Source: Lentinus brumalis
Lineage: Eukaryota; Basidiomycota; Agaricomycetes; Polyporales; Polyporaceae
DNA: 64,000 bases
Assembly (NCBI GenBank): GCA_001792895.1
Contig: MARA01000035.1
Coordinates: forward strand, 248,001-312,000
Direction: 5' to 3'
In this document: piece by piece, positions 22,634 through 34,970 of the stretch
How the letters are laid out: each line of letters starts with the position of its first letter
Position numbering within the stretch: position 1 is the first letter of the stretch
Translations under genes and position numbers: made by a program
Notes under the pieces: model-generated
The model's input: only the letters and a program-made list of their open reading frames with translations
Told to the model about the DNA's origin: nothing
Database searches by the model: none

Positions 22634-22930
22634 TCATGAACGTCGAGGGCAACGTGAGGCGCCGAAAAAGGCCATGTTCAGAATCCGGCCCGAGACCCGG
22701 ACTGAGCAAAGCAACTTACTAGAGTAGACTTGTCTCTGAACGTTATAAATCCATCGAAGAGATGATGAGGAGGCAACCAGCCTTCCTCGTTTCTTCGGAA
22801 CGGAGCGGTCGATGACCAGGAGAGCACGGTCTTGGCGGTCGGGTCCGCACGACGCGTCTATGTTGCCTATCTGATCATTCGGGCACGTCTCACGCATAAC
22901 ATGAGGCGTCCACACGGGGTGCATGGGGAC
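22634..22930 (-). pseudogene. FunK1-associated exon remnant
   Basis: Repeats the short block at 11,600-11,793 (CPNDQIGNIDA...RDRALLVIDR) with the same flanks. Relative to that copy, about 660-690 bp containing the kinase C-lobe are absent between 22,720 and 22,745. Either the C-lobe was deleted here or the two pieces were joined elsewhere. Confidence 0.4.
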
Positions 22931-23662
22931 GATACGCCGAGCTGTGTCGAACACCTTCCCTCCGCGAACGAGCACCAGGCGGAATTACCTCAACACCACT
23001 CCATCTTCCAGGGGATGACCGCGTCCACTATTGACCCCACTCCCGAACGTCGCATGTCGGTGAGTGTCGAACGTCTTCGAGCATACCAGACAGCGGGGTA
23101 ACAGTCGATATCGCAGATCGGACTCGCAGCCGCTCATGCTTTCAAGGCGACCGGCCTGCTGTGGCAGGCCGTCGAGAGCGACGGGACTGGCATAGGCATC
23201 ACGCGCAGCTTCGCTCAGGACGTGGAGTCAATCGGCTACGTAATCCTCTACAGCCTGTACAAACACGCTGTGGAGGATTCGCAAGTGTCAGATGATTTGC
23301 GGGGGAAGCTGTCGAAGGAAATCACCGATTTCTTCTCTGCTGGGAGCATCGCAGGCCTGCTCTCCAAACGGGCACTGAGGTTCTCCAGAAAAGCCCCAAA
23401 GTCAATGCCGAATCTCCTGGTCTATCTCCGCAATGACGCTGCACTCAACATCTGCGCGATTGCGACGTTCACTCTCCTGTCGCACCTGAACCAGATGGAG
23501 GAGCCCCAGGAGAATGATGTGGACCCCTTTGAGGCTATGATGGCGAAGGGATTTGCCATGCCTCGTGGCATGCCATTTGATGAGGCGTACTCGTTGTGGA
23601 TCGAATTGCTGCGGGAGGCTGCACTCGAGCTCCCTGGGGCGCAAGGCAGTGCATGGCAATGA
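22931..23662 (+). pseudogene. FunK1 kinase C-lobe remnant
   Basis: From about 23,130 to 23,662 one frame encodes a FunK1 C-lobe (SFAQDVESIGYVILYSLYKHAVEDSQVSDDL ... PFDEAYSLWIELLREAALEL). It is a close paralogue of 12,010-12,533 and of the end of the gene at 28,634. The linker upstream (22,975-23,060) also matches. N-lobe and catalytic loop are missing. Confidence 0.65.
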
Positions 23663-23828
23663 AGAGCAGCCGCGGACGGAATACTGACATGTCAATACAC
23701 GAGGAGAATGATTGACGTTATCCTGGAGATGAATACACTCCAATTCCTATGATTACGCCTGTCGTCTTGGAGTCTATGCACGTACTTGCTTGCAGCATCG
23801 TCCACGCCCTATATTCGACCGCAGCGGC

Positions 23829-24089
23829 CTACTGCTCGCTCACCCTGCAAAGACTCAAGACCCCGCCGCAACGCCCGCACCGACACCCGTACCGTCCTGA
23901 ATAAGCGGAGCTGCTGCAACTCGCACCGAGCATGTACGCTCCTGCCCTCCTCCTTGACCAGCACGTCCTCCGGGAGCGCGACTGGAAGCTATGCCGGCTC
24001 GAGGGAAAGGTCGCGGGGGGCGGCGGCACGTCGACGAGCACGAAAAAAGCTTGTTCCAGCCCTGCGAGGTTCCTGACCCAATCGTCCAC
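23829..24089 (-). pseudogene. Gln-rich gene remnant
   Basis: The minus strand encodes NLAGLEQAFFVLVDV followed by a Pro-rich and Arg-rich stretch, a decayed form of IAGLKQALFVLVELL in the gene at 6,521. It lies convergent to the FunK1 remnant that ends at 23,662, repeating the arrangement at 12,643 and 31,283. Confidence 0.45.
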
Positions 24090-24744
24090 TGTCCTGCGCT
24101 AAATGACGAGCGCGCCTTCCTACTTCGATGTGCTGACGCCCAACTGCCGCAGCGGTTCGACAAGCGCAAAGGGACGCAGTATCTCCAGTACGACTCTAGA
24201 CGACAACACGTTCCGCCGCTCCGGCCCTCTCGCGACGGAGAGGCTCTGGAACTTCGCGCCACGGGCTGTGGGTTGAGGACTGGAGGGACTCACACTCGTG
24301 ATACCTCAGAAGCATCCTTCTTGAGTTCGCGAGGCCCAGTCTCTGCCCTGATCCGGCTTTCAATCTTCCATCTTGATGCGATAGAGCGAGACCCGCAGGA
24401 TGAGAGTACGAGAGGCGTAGCTCAGTGACTTTGACGAGCCGGTTGGGGCAGTGAAGGCAAGGACCGAGATCTCGTAGCATAGAGCTCTGAACTAACAGCA
24501 GGCTGCGATTGGCAGATGTAGGTTGAAGTTGTGTGAGAGTTGGTCGGCGTCGCGAGGCTCAAATGTCGAGCAAGGGCTGCAGGAGCCTCGCGCCGGCCCT
24601 ACACTGGTCGGGCGTCTAGACTTCCTGATCGGGAACAACCGCGCCGGCAGTCCCCCACGCGGACCCACAGGTGGCACGTCCACCAGCTCTTCCACCACCG
24701 CATAGCGGAGGCTCGCGTTCTGAGAGCGACGGGTTGCCGCAACG
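24090..24744. other. Region before the truncated kinase, no clear gene
   Basis: About 24,490-24,710 has some open frames rich in Pro, Arg and Ser on both strands, but none with a recognisable product. The FunK1 similarity begins only at about 24,750, so the break that removed the kinase N-lobe lies here. Confidence 0.35.
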
Positions 24745-25849
24745 CTATGACTGAGATGCACGGAGTTTCCGACAAAGTCCTCCATCGCATTTCGGGGCGC
24801 AGGCCTGGGAAACCGCTCTGGGACTACTCCAGCATTGAGCAGTTCGTTCGTGCGATGATCTGTGTATTGGAAAGTGAGCGTGTCTCTCCTCGGATAAATT
24901 GGTAAGTATGTGACTGATTAGAACATTATATCTAGCACACAAATTCCTCTCGGACAACGGGATCGTCCTCGGTGACATCAGCGCGGGCAACATCCTCATT
25001 GATGTGAAGTACGCCGATGAGGATCGCGTTCCAGAGGAGTACCCTGTAGAGGATACTCGCGCATTTCTCACGGACTTTGATCTTCCGTCATCTCCGCTGC
25101 TCCTAGAGCGAGAAGGCCCGGAGCAGACCCAGACGAAGGCACGATCGGACTATGGCATGACGGTGAGGTCTGCTCCATATCCTCTGCTTGTGCTGATCAA
25201 CTTACCAGTCTTTCGTTTGAAGGGAACTGCCATGTTTATGTCGCAGCGTGCTCTCTACGCTGCGATCAAGCAGAGGCATATTATTCGGACGACGGAAGAC
25301 GACCTCGAGTCCTTTGGTTGGGTCGTGTTCTATGCTGTCTACAGGCACGCCCTTCAGGACGAAGAAGGGCTTGAACTGATGAAGACGGAGTTGTGGAAGA
25401 TCGAAACGACCCGTTCGAAACCCGACACGACCGTACGCCAGGAACTCGGGGACGAATTCGACAGCATATTCTTCGCCACAAGCATCCGGGATCTACATTC
25501 AAAGCGAGCCGGCCCTTTGGGCAGACACTTTCACGACTTATTTCCGTATCTGTGGACGTATACCTTGAACTGCGACGCAGATGGGTACGGCCGGCCTCTT
25601 GCCGGGCTACTCCTGGTCGTATGGGCTTTCCTCAAGAGCTTCCAGGTCTCTAACGAACCCTACAAGCTCAGCGACGACCCCCTTCTCGCCGAGTGGCAAG
25701 CAGACTACGGACAATATGCACCCAGGGTCGTCGTCGGCAAGAATGACCATGGCAAACCCTCCCAAACCGACGTCTTATCCATGCTGGACAGGGCCATGCG
25801 CCAGATTGCTGAGATAAAGGCATCGCTAGCGAGTGATATGAGCGACTAG
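24745..25849 (+). pseudogene. FunK1 kinase, N-terminally truncated
   Basis: Three exon-like parts join in frame: about 24,750-24,871 (VSDKVLHRISGRRPGKPLWDY), about 24,935-25,162 and 25,211-25,849. They cover the helix before the catalytic loop, the loop itself and the whole C-lobe. The loop reads GIVLGDISAGNILI: the His and Arg of HRD are replaced by Leu and Gly while the Asp is kept. The later motif is LTDFDLPS. The N-lobe and FunK1 signature block are absent. The C-lobe is complete with its tail, so a short protein might still be expressed, but kinase activity is unlikely. Its C-lobe is the closest relative of the broken copy at 19,260. Confidence 0.6.
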
Positions 25850-28633
25850 GCGGGTGAGCGACGCAGCACGGACAGTGTCGAGCGACGCCGTGACAGGAGG
25901 TAAGGACCTTCCGTGTTCCGTGCGGATGTTTTCTGAGACGAGGCGCCATCCGGTGTATAATTTTGATGATTATTTGTATGATCAGATGCCCTGCAGGACA
26001 TATGAGTTGGAGTCGGAGCACAACAATATACATGCTTAGCGACACGCTGAACGACAACAATGGGAACACAAGAGCAAGTGCATCCAATTGCGACCGCGGC
26101 GCGCTCGTTCTGGACGCGGCCCTCTCCCACACTGTCTCATTTCTGCATGCATCCGCCGTCCTGACTCGGATACACTTCTTCTCTAGGCTAGAAGCAGGCA
26201 TCGGACAACATCAGGCCTCGGTGCTATGTCGATAGAAGGCCTCAAGGCCTCATCCGATGCTGCGCCGACTTAGTCCCCCAGTGAGTATTGATTCGTTGTT
26301 CTACTCACGCTAGCACGTTCGCGATGGCCCGGTTTATCAGCCGTATGAAGTCGGCAGACACTGAATGTTGAATTTGGTAGTCGGAGCCGCTGTGGGCGTC
26401 CGAACGTCATCTGTCCGAGCTCATGAAGACCACCACCGGTGGCGGGTCCAGGGCCCGTCTCCATCAGCCGAGCGTCGCAAGTGAAGTTCGGTAACGGGCT
26501 CCGAGGACTTCGAGACACACGCACGGTCGCGTCCATTTGATATTGAAACTGGCCAATGAGTCCGGCGCCGGGAAGCGACTCAGTGTGGGTGACCCAAGGA
26601 GACGAGCGCTGTTGGCAGACAATTGGTGCGTATACGCCCCTTCCAGGAGAAGCCTTCTCGGCTGCGGTGGTATTCCAGCATCTGATGATCTAAAAGACAG
26701 ATGTGACGGAATTCTTCCGTCGCCACAATAGTAGGAAACATTGAGATCCATATTTTTCCATGCTTACGCGTCACCGCTCCGAGAGGAGTCGACGCTCTAT
26801 CTATGTACCCTGTATGTGTATCAAGAAATACTTGCGCATACTTACAGCTCAGACTCAGACATAGATTGGGGTCGTTTTGGATCATTCTTCTCAGCGTTGA
26901 TGTCAGAGAGGCCGATACGAGGTCCTGGTTTGTTTATTCTCTCACTGCAACGAACGCATCGTTTCCGCTCTGCTGAAATTCTGGCGGAATGGCACCGTTG
27001 CTGGATTTCGTCAAGTGAGATAATCTACGTTTCCGTGACGGTAAGTCCTCAACGAAAGCCTCGTTCAGGGAGCCTCGGAAGGCTGATACACCTTCTATGG
27101 CAGGTGTAAGGGGGTTACATTCAAAGTTTCCGGAGAGGTAGATTGCTTACTTTCAATATTCCAATTCCTATGCCTTTACTAACGCCGGAAAGGATGCTTT
27201 CTTTGCAGTGTCTTCATCTTGCGTTGCTTTATTGGCTTTGAGACTAAGTATTGACCCTTGTGCATTCTAGAACTGTAAGTCGTACCTGATCCGACGACAC
27301 GGCTGATGCGGAGCCTTTCGATCCGCGCGTAATCGCATCGTATCGTGATACTCTCACCTAGTACCATTCTGGCAAGACCGCCCATTGCGCAGTCTGTGAC
27401 TTTTGTTGCTTCGAATTGTTGTGGACCGGCCTTGCTAGTTTCGTCACAAGCCTCCTGAGAGGTCTTGATTCCGCTCACAAAGTCAACGACTCAATATCGC
27501 CGAAAGGATAACAAAGGGACATACTGTACGGGTGCAGGAGGGTCCCGGTGGGACGGAACAAGAACGGCGATCACTTCAGTAGCGCCGTGACTGACGTGAC
27601 ATGTTGGTTGAACTTGCGGGAGCGCCGCCTCAAGGCGGCCCCCACAGCCTGAACCTGTTCAAGTCGTGCTCACTGCTGAGTGCTCCGCCACGACTTCCTT
27701 GGCCGTTGCGACTCGTGACTCCGCCCGATACCCTGCGGCGAAGTAGTTGGGGCTTTTTCGTGTTGTCCGGTGAGTTCAATATTCACCAGTATGCAGCGAT
27801 GAGCTGATCTGATGATCATGACTGTGTGTAGTGCTCATTCCGCACCGAGCGACGTGCAAAACCAGCCTGCCGACGAAGCTCTATTGTGCTTTGAAGAGCG
27901 AAGATCGACGGGGCATTCTTGGCGGGTACTTCGGTATGTCACTCTGCTTCTTGGGCGGCGGCGTCTTCGGACGTTATCATGATGTTCATTGTGCCCCACA
28001 GGGTGCACCACGGTATTTCGGCTTCTCTCGTGTTTCGACTGTTCAGGTGCGTATTACGGCAGGCATCTCCGCATTTCGGACGGGCGAAAAGGCGACAGGT
28101 TCACGTCGCCCGAGGATACCTTTTGTGTCATTTGACAGCGCGACCGGCCGAAAGGTACCCTCGCGCGGTCACCTTTCGCCCTTTGGCATTCCTCTTGTCC
28201 CGTCAATCACGCTCGGATGCTTGCCGTGTATCTGACAATGTGCATACCTCGTGAATCCTGACACTGGTCCTTGTCGCGCGCGTGTCTCGTAGTTGAGTAG
28301 CAGGGACGCTGGCAGCCCCACCTTCCTCGTCAGTGTGTATTTTCCATCATTACCACGTCCTCAATTCCTGATATGCTCATTTATTGTGAAGAGGCGATAT
28401 AGATCCGTAAGAGAGCGCCTTCGGGCCCGCCTCTGCTCACGCAACAGCCGGACTAGGTGCGAACAAGTCTATATTCCCATATGTTCTGGCTCCACTTATA
28501 GCGTTCCTTTTGTTCTAGCTGCTCCTGCCAATTGTCGCAAGGGAACAAGGCGCTGAGAGCGTTCAGTATATAAGCTCAGCATGGAATTGCCGGGAGAGGC
28601 ATCATCCACTTGTTCGTCGTCTCTCGCTACAAC
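25850..28633. other. Long stretch with no confident gene; upstream region of FunK1 gene 2
   Basis: The last few hundred bases should hold the promoter of the kinase at 28,634; a TATA-like AGTATATAAG lies near 28,566-28,575. About 27,600-28,250 has splice-like signals and short frames (for example around 27,830-27,935 and 28,005-28,050) that could be the debris of an unrecognised gene. A possible hairpin with arms GAAAGGT and ACCTTTC lies near 28,149-28,176. Nothing else was recognised. Confidence 0.35.
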
Positions 28634-31068
28634 ATGTCATATCCCCCGGGCCTGACGTCTCCCTCTAAAGCCTCTGCAGCTCAGCTGGATAGCTGGGCCG
28701 TTGGCAAAAGTACGGAAACCAACGCTCTGCGGGCAGATCTGAAGAAAGACATCGTAGGGAGAGTCTACTACGATCGATCTGAGGTCCTCGACTCTCTGTT
28801 CGTCGCTTCATCCCCGAATGCCCTCTCGAATGACAGATCCGTCATCGAAAGGGTTGTCGCCGCTATCACGACTACGTGCGCGGTTGACAGCACTGCCCTG
28901 CGCAGAATCGTCCTCAACGCAAAAGGTGTCGGAGACGACAAGGGCAAGAAGGCATATGAGACGGAGATGTACCCGCACCTGGTCTGTCTTATTCATGCCG
29001 GAGAGAGAGAGCGCAACTGACACATCCCATGTCCTATAGGCAAATATCTTCCGTACCGTCGAAACAACTTGCGGCAACGCGGGTTACACGAGGCCTTACT
29101 TCCGGCAGCTTGTCTCTTCGCCATCCAAGACTCTCAAGTCTGATGACCCCCTTCTTCCTGAGTCCTTCCCTACCAAACCCGACTTCCCCGTTGCGGAGGT
29201 GCCCCCTCCCTCCTCTGGTACCATCACGGAAGTCGTTGACGCGGCCCAGTGGCTCAGGTGGAGGCAGTGTCCAGCTTTCTTGGAGGTGAAGGTTCTGCCG
29301 TCTGACGGCCCGGTTCCCGCTCGGAACAAGAACACCGTGAGGGACACGTTGGTTCAAGGCGCGGACTACGCGCGCGCCATTCTCTCGTCTCGACCCTTCC
29401 AACTCCATGTTTTCGGCATCTTCGTATCGGGAACCAATCTCTGCGTGGGCAGGTTTGACCGTCGCGGGATTATCCTCAGTCCTGAATTCGACATGTTCAG
29501 TGCCTCGGGCATCCGCCACATGGTATCGATCATCCTGAAGCTGACCTGGGACATGTCACCGGTCGATCTAGGACATGATCCCACAGTGTCGCTCCTGGAC
29601 GGTCACACGTACTACAACGAGACGTACCCTCGCTTTCTGGTCAAGATGTCGACCAGTGTCGTCCCCTCAGAAGCCTGGAGGACGGTCGGGCTACCGCTGT
29701 GGTCTTCGCATTCACTTTTCGGTCGCGGCACATCCGTTTGGCGTGCCCTGAAAGTGAATCTTGACACCGCGCAGATCCTGAAGGTCGCCTGGCACTCAAA
29801 GGGTCGCGAGAACGAGACTGCGATCTACGAGAGGATCAAGAGCGCATTCAAACATTCCATGCCCCGTGGTATCGCCACTCCCTCTGGCGGGGGTGACGTG
29901 TACGACCCGCCTGGTCAGAAGGTCTCCGTCTTCGATCTCCGACTTCACCCATCTCTGTGTCCCACCTCTGGCCCTGTCACCGACGCTATTCTACACCGCG
30001 TTGCACTGAACGACTTCGGAAGACCCATTTGGAGGTACCGCGACTCGGCGCAATTCCTCGTGCGATCTTGACCGTCGTACAAGGTATGTCCCGCGCCTTT
30101 TCACGCAGTGAGGACATCAGACTGATAGCGCTATAGCGAACGAAAAACTGCGCGAAGTCGGTGTCGTTCATCGCGACATCAGTGGTGGCAACCTCTTGAT
30201 CAAGGTGAACGCCACATATAAGCCGACGTATGAGGTGGACACGGACGGGAAGCGCAAGTTGAAAGATGAATTGATCGAGGAAACAGAGCTGGACATCAAT
30301 GAAGGGTTTCTCACTGACTTCGAGTTCGCTTCCTTCACTACTCCTCCTGCCACGGTGGTCTCACGAGCTGTCCCTGCCTTGAGTCATGGCCGTATCGCTG
30401 GGGACGCCCGATCGCAAGGACAGCACTCCCGGTTCAAGGAAGTGACAGTGTTCACTCCTGAGAAAGTTGCGGGAGATGGCATGACCGTGAGTTTCAACCA
30501 TTATTCGAGCGTCTCGGGCAACGTTATAACGGCCCCTTTACAGGGAACCGCCGCCTTCATGGCGACCGAGCTGCTCCGAGCTATACGGGAAGATAAGACC
30601 ATCACGCGCACCTTTGCCCAGGATGCGGAGTCACTCGGCTACGTGATCCTCTATAGCCTGTACAAACACGCCGTAGAGGATTCGCAAGTGTCAAATGATT
30701 TGCGCGCGGAGCTGTCGAAGGAATTCACCGAATTCTTCTCCGCTGTGAGCATCGCAGGCCTGCTATCCAAACGGGCACAGCGGTTCTCCCATGGCCGGGA
30801 AGCAGACGATTCAATGCCGTATCTCCTGGCCTATATCGACAATGACACCGCCCTCGAAATCTGCGCGCAAGCGACGTGGACTTTCCTGGCGCACCTGAAC
30901 GAGACGAAGAAGCCCCGGAACGATAGGCGCGCCGTTTCAGCTATGATGGCAGAGGAATTTCCTTCACCTCGAGGTGGCATGCCATTTGATGAGGCGTACC
31001 CATTGTGGATCGGCATGCTGCGGAAGGCTGCACTGGCGCTCCCTGGGGCGCAAGGCAGTGCAACGTGA
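28634..31068 (+). CDS. FunK1-type fungal protein kinase, near-complete
   Basis: This is the paralogue of the gene at 15,390. Exon 1 is 28,634-28,981, exon 2 starts at 29,040, and the last intron is 30,487-30,543. The FunK1 block is clear (WRQCPAFLEVKV, GADYARAILSSRPFQLHVFGIFV, WDMSPVDLGHDPTV). The catalytic loop is VVHRDISGGNLLI and the later motif is GFLTDFEFAS. Near 30,045-30,140 the frame used by the N-terminal half reaches a stop (TGA) shortly after AQFLV. A GT-AG intron of about 61 bp starting at GTGCGATC restores the frame, whereas the splice site suggested by the paralogue does not. So the gene is either spliced differently or carries a small indel. Length would be about 750-780 residues. 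Confidence 0.7.
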
Positions 31069-31282
31069 CGAAGAGAAGGAGGACGACGAACCACTATGTA
31101 GCAAACCCAGAGCGTACGAATATTTAGCATGTTGCTGTGACTATCCTGCGCGTGATAACTTTCCGTTATGTGCAATCAAGCGCCGCTATCGCGAAGTCTG
31201 CCCACCGAAGGGGAGAGGACTGCCCCTCCCTCCTCCCCCCACCCCACCGCAAAAGCCTGGTACTCGCCGGCTCCGGAGAAGC

Positions 31283-31830
31283 TCAGGAGCCCCGCGCTGT
31301 CATAGACCCGCTGCTGCCGCTCGTACAATGCTGTACGATCCTGATCTCCTCCTCGATGAGCACGTTCTTCGGGCGCCCGTCCATGACCTGTGGTGGCTCG
31401 AGCGGGAGCGCACCCACGCCCGTCTGGCGCACTGGTTCAACGAGCACGAACAGAACTTTCTTCGGCCCTTTGTTTTCCCCTGCGAGAGCGAGGATGTCAG
31501 CACGCAGTCGATTCATAGTACATCAGCCGCATCCGCTGTTCGCATGGAGTTCGTGCCCGAATGGTACGCGTTTGTCTACAAGGTCGCAATGGTCAGTTGA
31601 CAGGCGAACGCACGAGCGCGATATATCACTCACATCTCAGCGAACGCATTGCCCGCAAGACTCTGTACGCCAGCGAGTTGTCCTTGCGCTATCTGTGTGT
31701 TCTGTTCTAACACCTCGGGCAATTTCAAGCGCAAGTCTGCGCAGTTGCGAACTCAGCTGCGACGAATACCCCTTTCGCATGACGAAGACTGCTCGCAAGG
31801 TCTTCAACCTGGATGTCAAGGCAGGAGGAA
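31283..31830 (-). pseudogene. Gln-rich gene remnant
   Basis: The minus strand carries exon-3-like coding (VLFVLVEPVRQTGVGALPLEPPQ, then NVLIEEEIRIVQ) at 31,480-31,300. At about 31,720-31,640 it carries the end of exon 1, including the same GATGTGAGT donor as the other copies. The frame is broken between them. It lies convergent to the FunK1 gene ending at 31,068. Confidence 0.55.
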
Positions 31831-32113
31831 AGATGCGATGGTATACAATGCACACGAAAACTACAAGTACACAAGACGCCCTGGGGCATCTATGATCCAG
31901 CATGCACTAGTCGACCTAACGTCGTGCATCGACGGTCGACCGCACACTAGTCGCTAAGATGAATGAACGGGTAACCACACACCATCATGCATAGATTCCA
32001 TATACCATAAGCCTAGGCCACACACGCGCAAGCTACAGCAGCGACGACGACAAAGGTTTGTCTTTTGGAAGTCGACGAAAGCCGACATCGACCACCACGA
32101 ACCGACGAGCCAC

Positions 32114-33240
32114 CTAGAGCTTGGACGCGTTCGCGACGGAGAGGGTCTGGCCAGCGGCCTTGGCACGCTTGCGAAGCATCTGGGTGGACTTCGCGCCACG
32201 GAGACCTCCACCCCACTGGCGGCGCTGCTCCTCGTACTTATCGGTGCTGATGACTCGCCGTCAGACCTGCTGTCAACAATAATAGAAGCGCAAGAACGTA
32301 CAAGTTGGCCTTCGCCGCGCTGATGAGGGTCGCGAGCTCACGCTGGTCCTCGCTCTTGACGTCCTGGACGCAGAGAACAGCAGCGGTCTTCTTGTGGACG
32401 ACGGTGCCGAGACGGGCCTTGCCCTTGACGATGACGTAGGGTACGCCCATCTTACGGCAGAGGGCGGGGAGGAAGACGACGAGCTCAATTGGGTCGACAT
32501 CGTGGGCGATGACGACGAGAGACGCCTTCTTGGCCTCGATGAGAGCGACGGTGTGGTTGAGACCGTACTTGACGAACAGGGGCTTCTTCGAGTCCTTGAC
32601 ACACTGTCAGTCACATGCAGCAGACGAATCTCACAACGCGTACCTTGGCCTGCGCCTCCTTCTCCTCAGCAGTCGCCTTGGCGAGAGCGTCAAGACGAGC
32701 CTTCTTCTCCTGCTTCGTCTCCGGACGGTACCTGAATACAATAAGGACACGGCTGGAGACTCGAAAAGATCCAGACGTACTTGTTCAGGAGCTTGAAAAG
32801 CTGGGTCGCAGTGTTCTTATCGAGGGTGTGCGAAAACTGCGCGATGGCGGGGGGGACCTTGAGGCGCTGGCTCAGGATAACCTTCTGGCGCTGAAGTCGG
32901 ACGTATTCGGGCCACTTCACGAAGCGGGTGAGGTCCTGCTTGGGCTGGATGTCCTGGCCTGGAAGATGCAGATACGCGTCGGCTATCCAGCGGAACTACG
33001 CTGGCTGGAGGACGTGACTCACCGATACCGAAGTTCTTCGGGCGGGACTCGAAGAGCGGGTTCTTCTGAACCTTCGACGTGCCCTTGCTGGCGCCGTAAG
33101 GGGCGGGGGCGGGCTTCTTGCCGGATCCTTTGGTGGCCTTGGGCTGGTCATTGAGACGAGGCGATCAGCAAGGCTCTACGCAGCATGAGGAGCCACCGCC
33201 GTCGCTGTGCACTCGGAGCTCTAACGCTCACATCCGCCAT
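32114..33240 (-). CDS. rpl8: 60S ribosomal protein eL8 (L8 / L7a)
   Basis: Structural protein of the large ribosomal subunit, L7Ae/L30e/Gadd45 superfamily. Six exons (33240-33232, 33143-33023, 32958-32781, 32731-32644, 32594-32302, 32246-32114) join to exactly 822 bp, coding for 273 residues. The sequence is strongly conserved: the [20 protein letters not shown] region, then the L7Ae core with [43 protein letters not shown], and a basic C-terminus ending VANASKL. The nine-base first exon (Met-Ala-Asp) and the very early intron are common in ribosomal protein genes. It is the only obvious essential, conserved gene in the window and a good anchor for synteny. No C/D snoRNA was seen in its introns. 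Confidence 0.95.
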
Positions 33241-34897
33241 CCGAGAAGACGGCAGACATGAGCCCAGCATACTCATGCATCGTCGCGAGTCTCACGAGGA
33301 GATTGGCTCAGCAGAGTGATCATTGCTAGTGCAAGAGTGTCCTGTCTGATCGAAACATAGAAAAGTTAGACTACGAATGGACTTCATCCGAAGACACTAC
33401 GCACCATCCATCCTATTTCCCGAGCTGAGACAGGACTCTCCGCTGCTCCGAGCGCACCACGACATGCGTCGAGGGTGTGAATAAGCTCACCATTGTCGTT
33501 GATCGGGGTCTTGACGTCGGCTTGCGGTGCGTAGGCTTGAGGATGGAGGAGGGGAGGGCAAGCGACAAGGTTTCACGCGCGTGGCACGGGCGCCGACTGT
33601 GACTCCGCTCAATAATTAAATTCCCGCGACTAGCTTATTTGACCTCCGACTATGCTCCGACCTGTCCTCGTCACCGCCTGGTAAGTACTTGACTTGTCCG
33701 ATGACAACAGCGACTATAGGTACTTGAAGGCATACCATGAGTATGTTGAATAGTCCAGTCGCAGACATATGATATTTAGTAGGCCTCTTTGGCTCAACGT
33801 GATGGACATGATCTAATGATGCGAATGTCTCTCAGGCAGATTGTGTTCAGTTCGAAAGTTCTTTGCACTGGCAACAAATCCATTCCGGGGAGAGATGAGC
33901 GCGTCCGCCTGGGTCTTCTGGACAATCTCTGCCCACCGTACAAGATGTGTGGCCTTGAGGCTTTGAGGTCGTCACCAGGTCGCACCGGTCCGACTTGTTT
34001 CAAAGATCCCGTAAATCCAAATCTACAAAGTCAGGTTCAGATCCTGCTCTTCTGACACCCTCGTTTCTTTCAAGATCAAGCAAGTGCGACCATGGAATTG
34101 CGCTTCGTGAGCAGTGAAACAATTACGCCTTCGCGCGTCCTCCGTCACGCGTTCTTGCAAGCGGCTACATAATGACACCACTCGCACTGCTGCTTCGTTG
34201 AGCATCCAAGCCCCATGCCTCCGAATCTCATCTCCACATCGTACGATGTCTCGTGCCCACACGCGATACCCCGCTTGTAGCCCAGAGATGTGAGCTCAAG
34301 CTTTGCATTCTTGCCTGTCTACTAAAGCTTGCTGCTTTTGCGCGGTCCAGACACGCCAAACTCAGACTGTTCGAACCGTGCAGTCTCCGCATAACCGACC
34401 TAGGGCCAGCCCCTGACTAATCTACAATTCCGAGGCGATATCGCTCTGGTCAACGCGGCCGTTCTTCATTGTCCATCGTACAGCTCCACTGTAAGACGCA
34501 TGCGCGAACACTGTATTCCTCGGACACGTCAACTCCCGCTTCACTGATGAGCTATCATTGGTGTGGGTATGCTAGTCACCTCGTGCACGACGAGGCAACT
34601 CCCTTCCACTCGATCAATCTATGGCTAGTTCCACCGCGCGTCTCGGCGTCTGTGGCGGACTTCCCTTGACCTGTCCATCCAGGTGGGCATGCTCGCAGTC
34701 ACCAGTATCCACGAGGCCGAATCACGGCTTCCTTACAGCTCAGGGAGCAGTCGCCGATGGGTTCTCTCCCATTCTTCATGTCTTGTAAACTTCGGTACGA
34801 ATCGTCTTCCATACCGCGGATGACGGCCAAGCTAACACGGGACTGCGATACCAGGATAGTTACACACGTCCCAAATGCCAGCCATGTCCCGGCAGAC
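33241..34897. other. Spacer between eL8 and lipase 2
   Basis: The left part is the eL8 promoter side. From about 34,230 the sequence matches the upstream flank of lipase 1 (7,750-8,520). I saw no gene in 33,241-34,200. Confidence 0.5.
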
Positions 34898-34903
34898 TAT
34901 AAA
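34898..34903 (+). promoter_or_regulatory. TATA box of lipase 2
   Basis: TATAAA 73 bp before the ATG, in the same context as at 8,458 (GACTATAAAGGACGGCT). Confidence 0.6.
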
Positions 34904-34970
34904 GGACGGCTAAGTCTCCACTTCAATCTGCAAGTTCAACCTGCACCAGATATCCCCACCAGCTAGCAAG

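Noticed and set aside
32247..33231. snoRNA genes within the eL8 introns
   Set aside because: Introns are 49-88 bp and none has both a C box (RTGATGA) and a D box (CTGA) flanking a guide.
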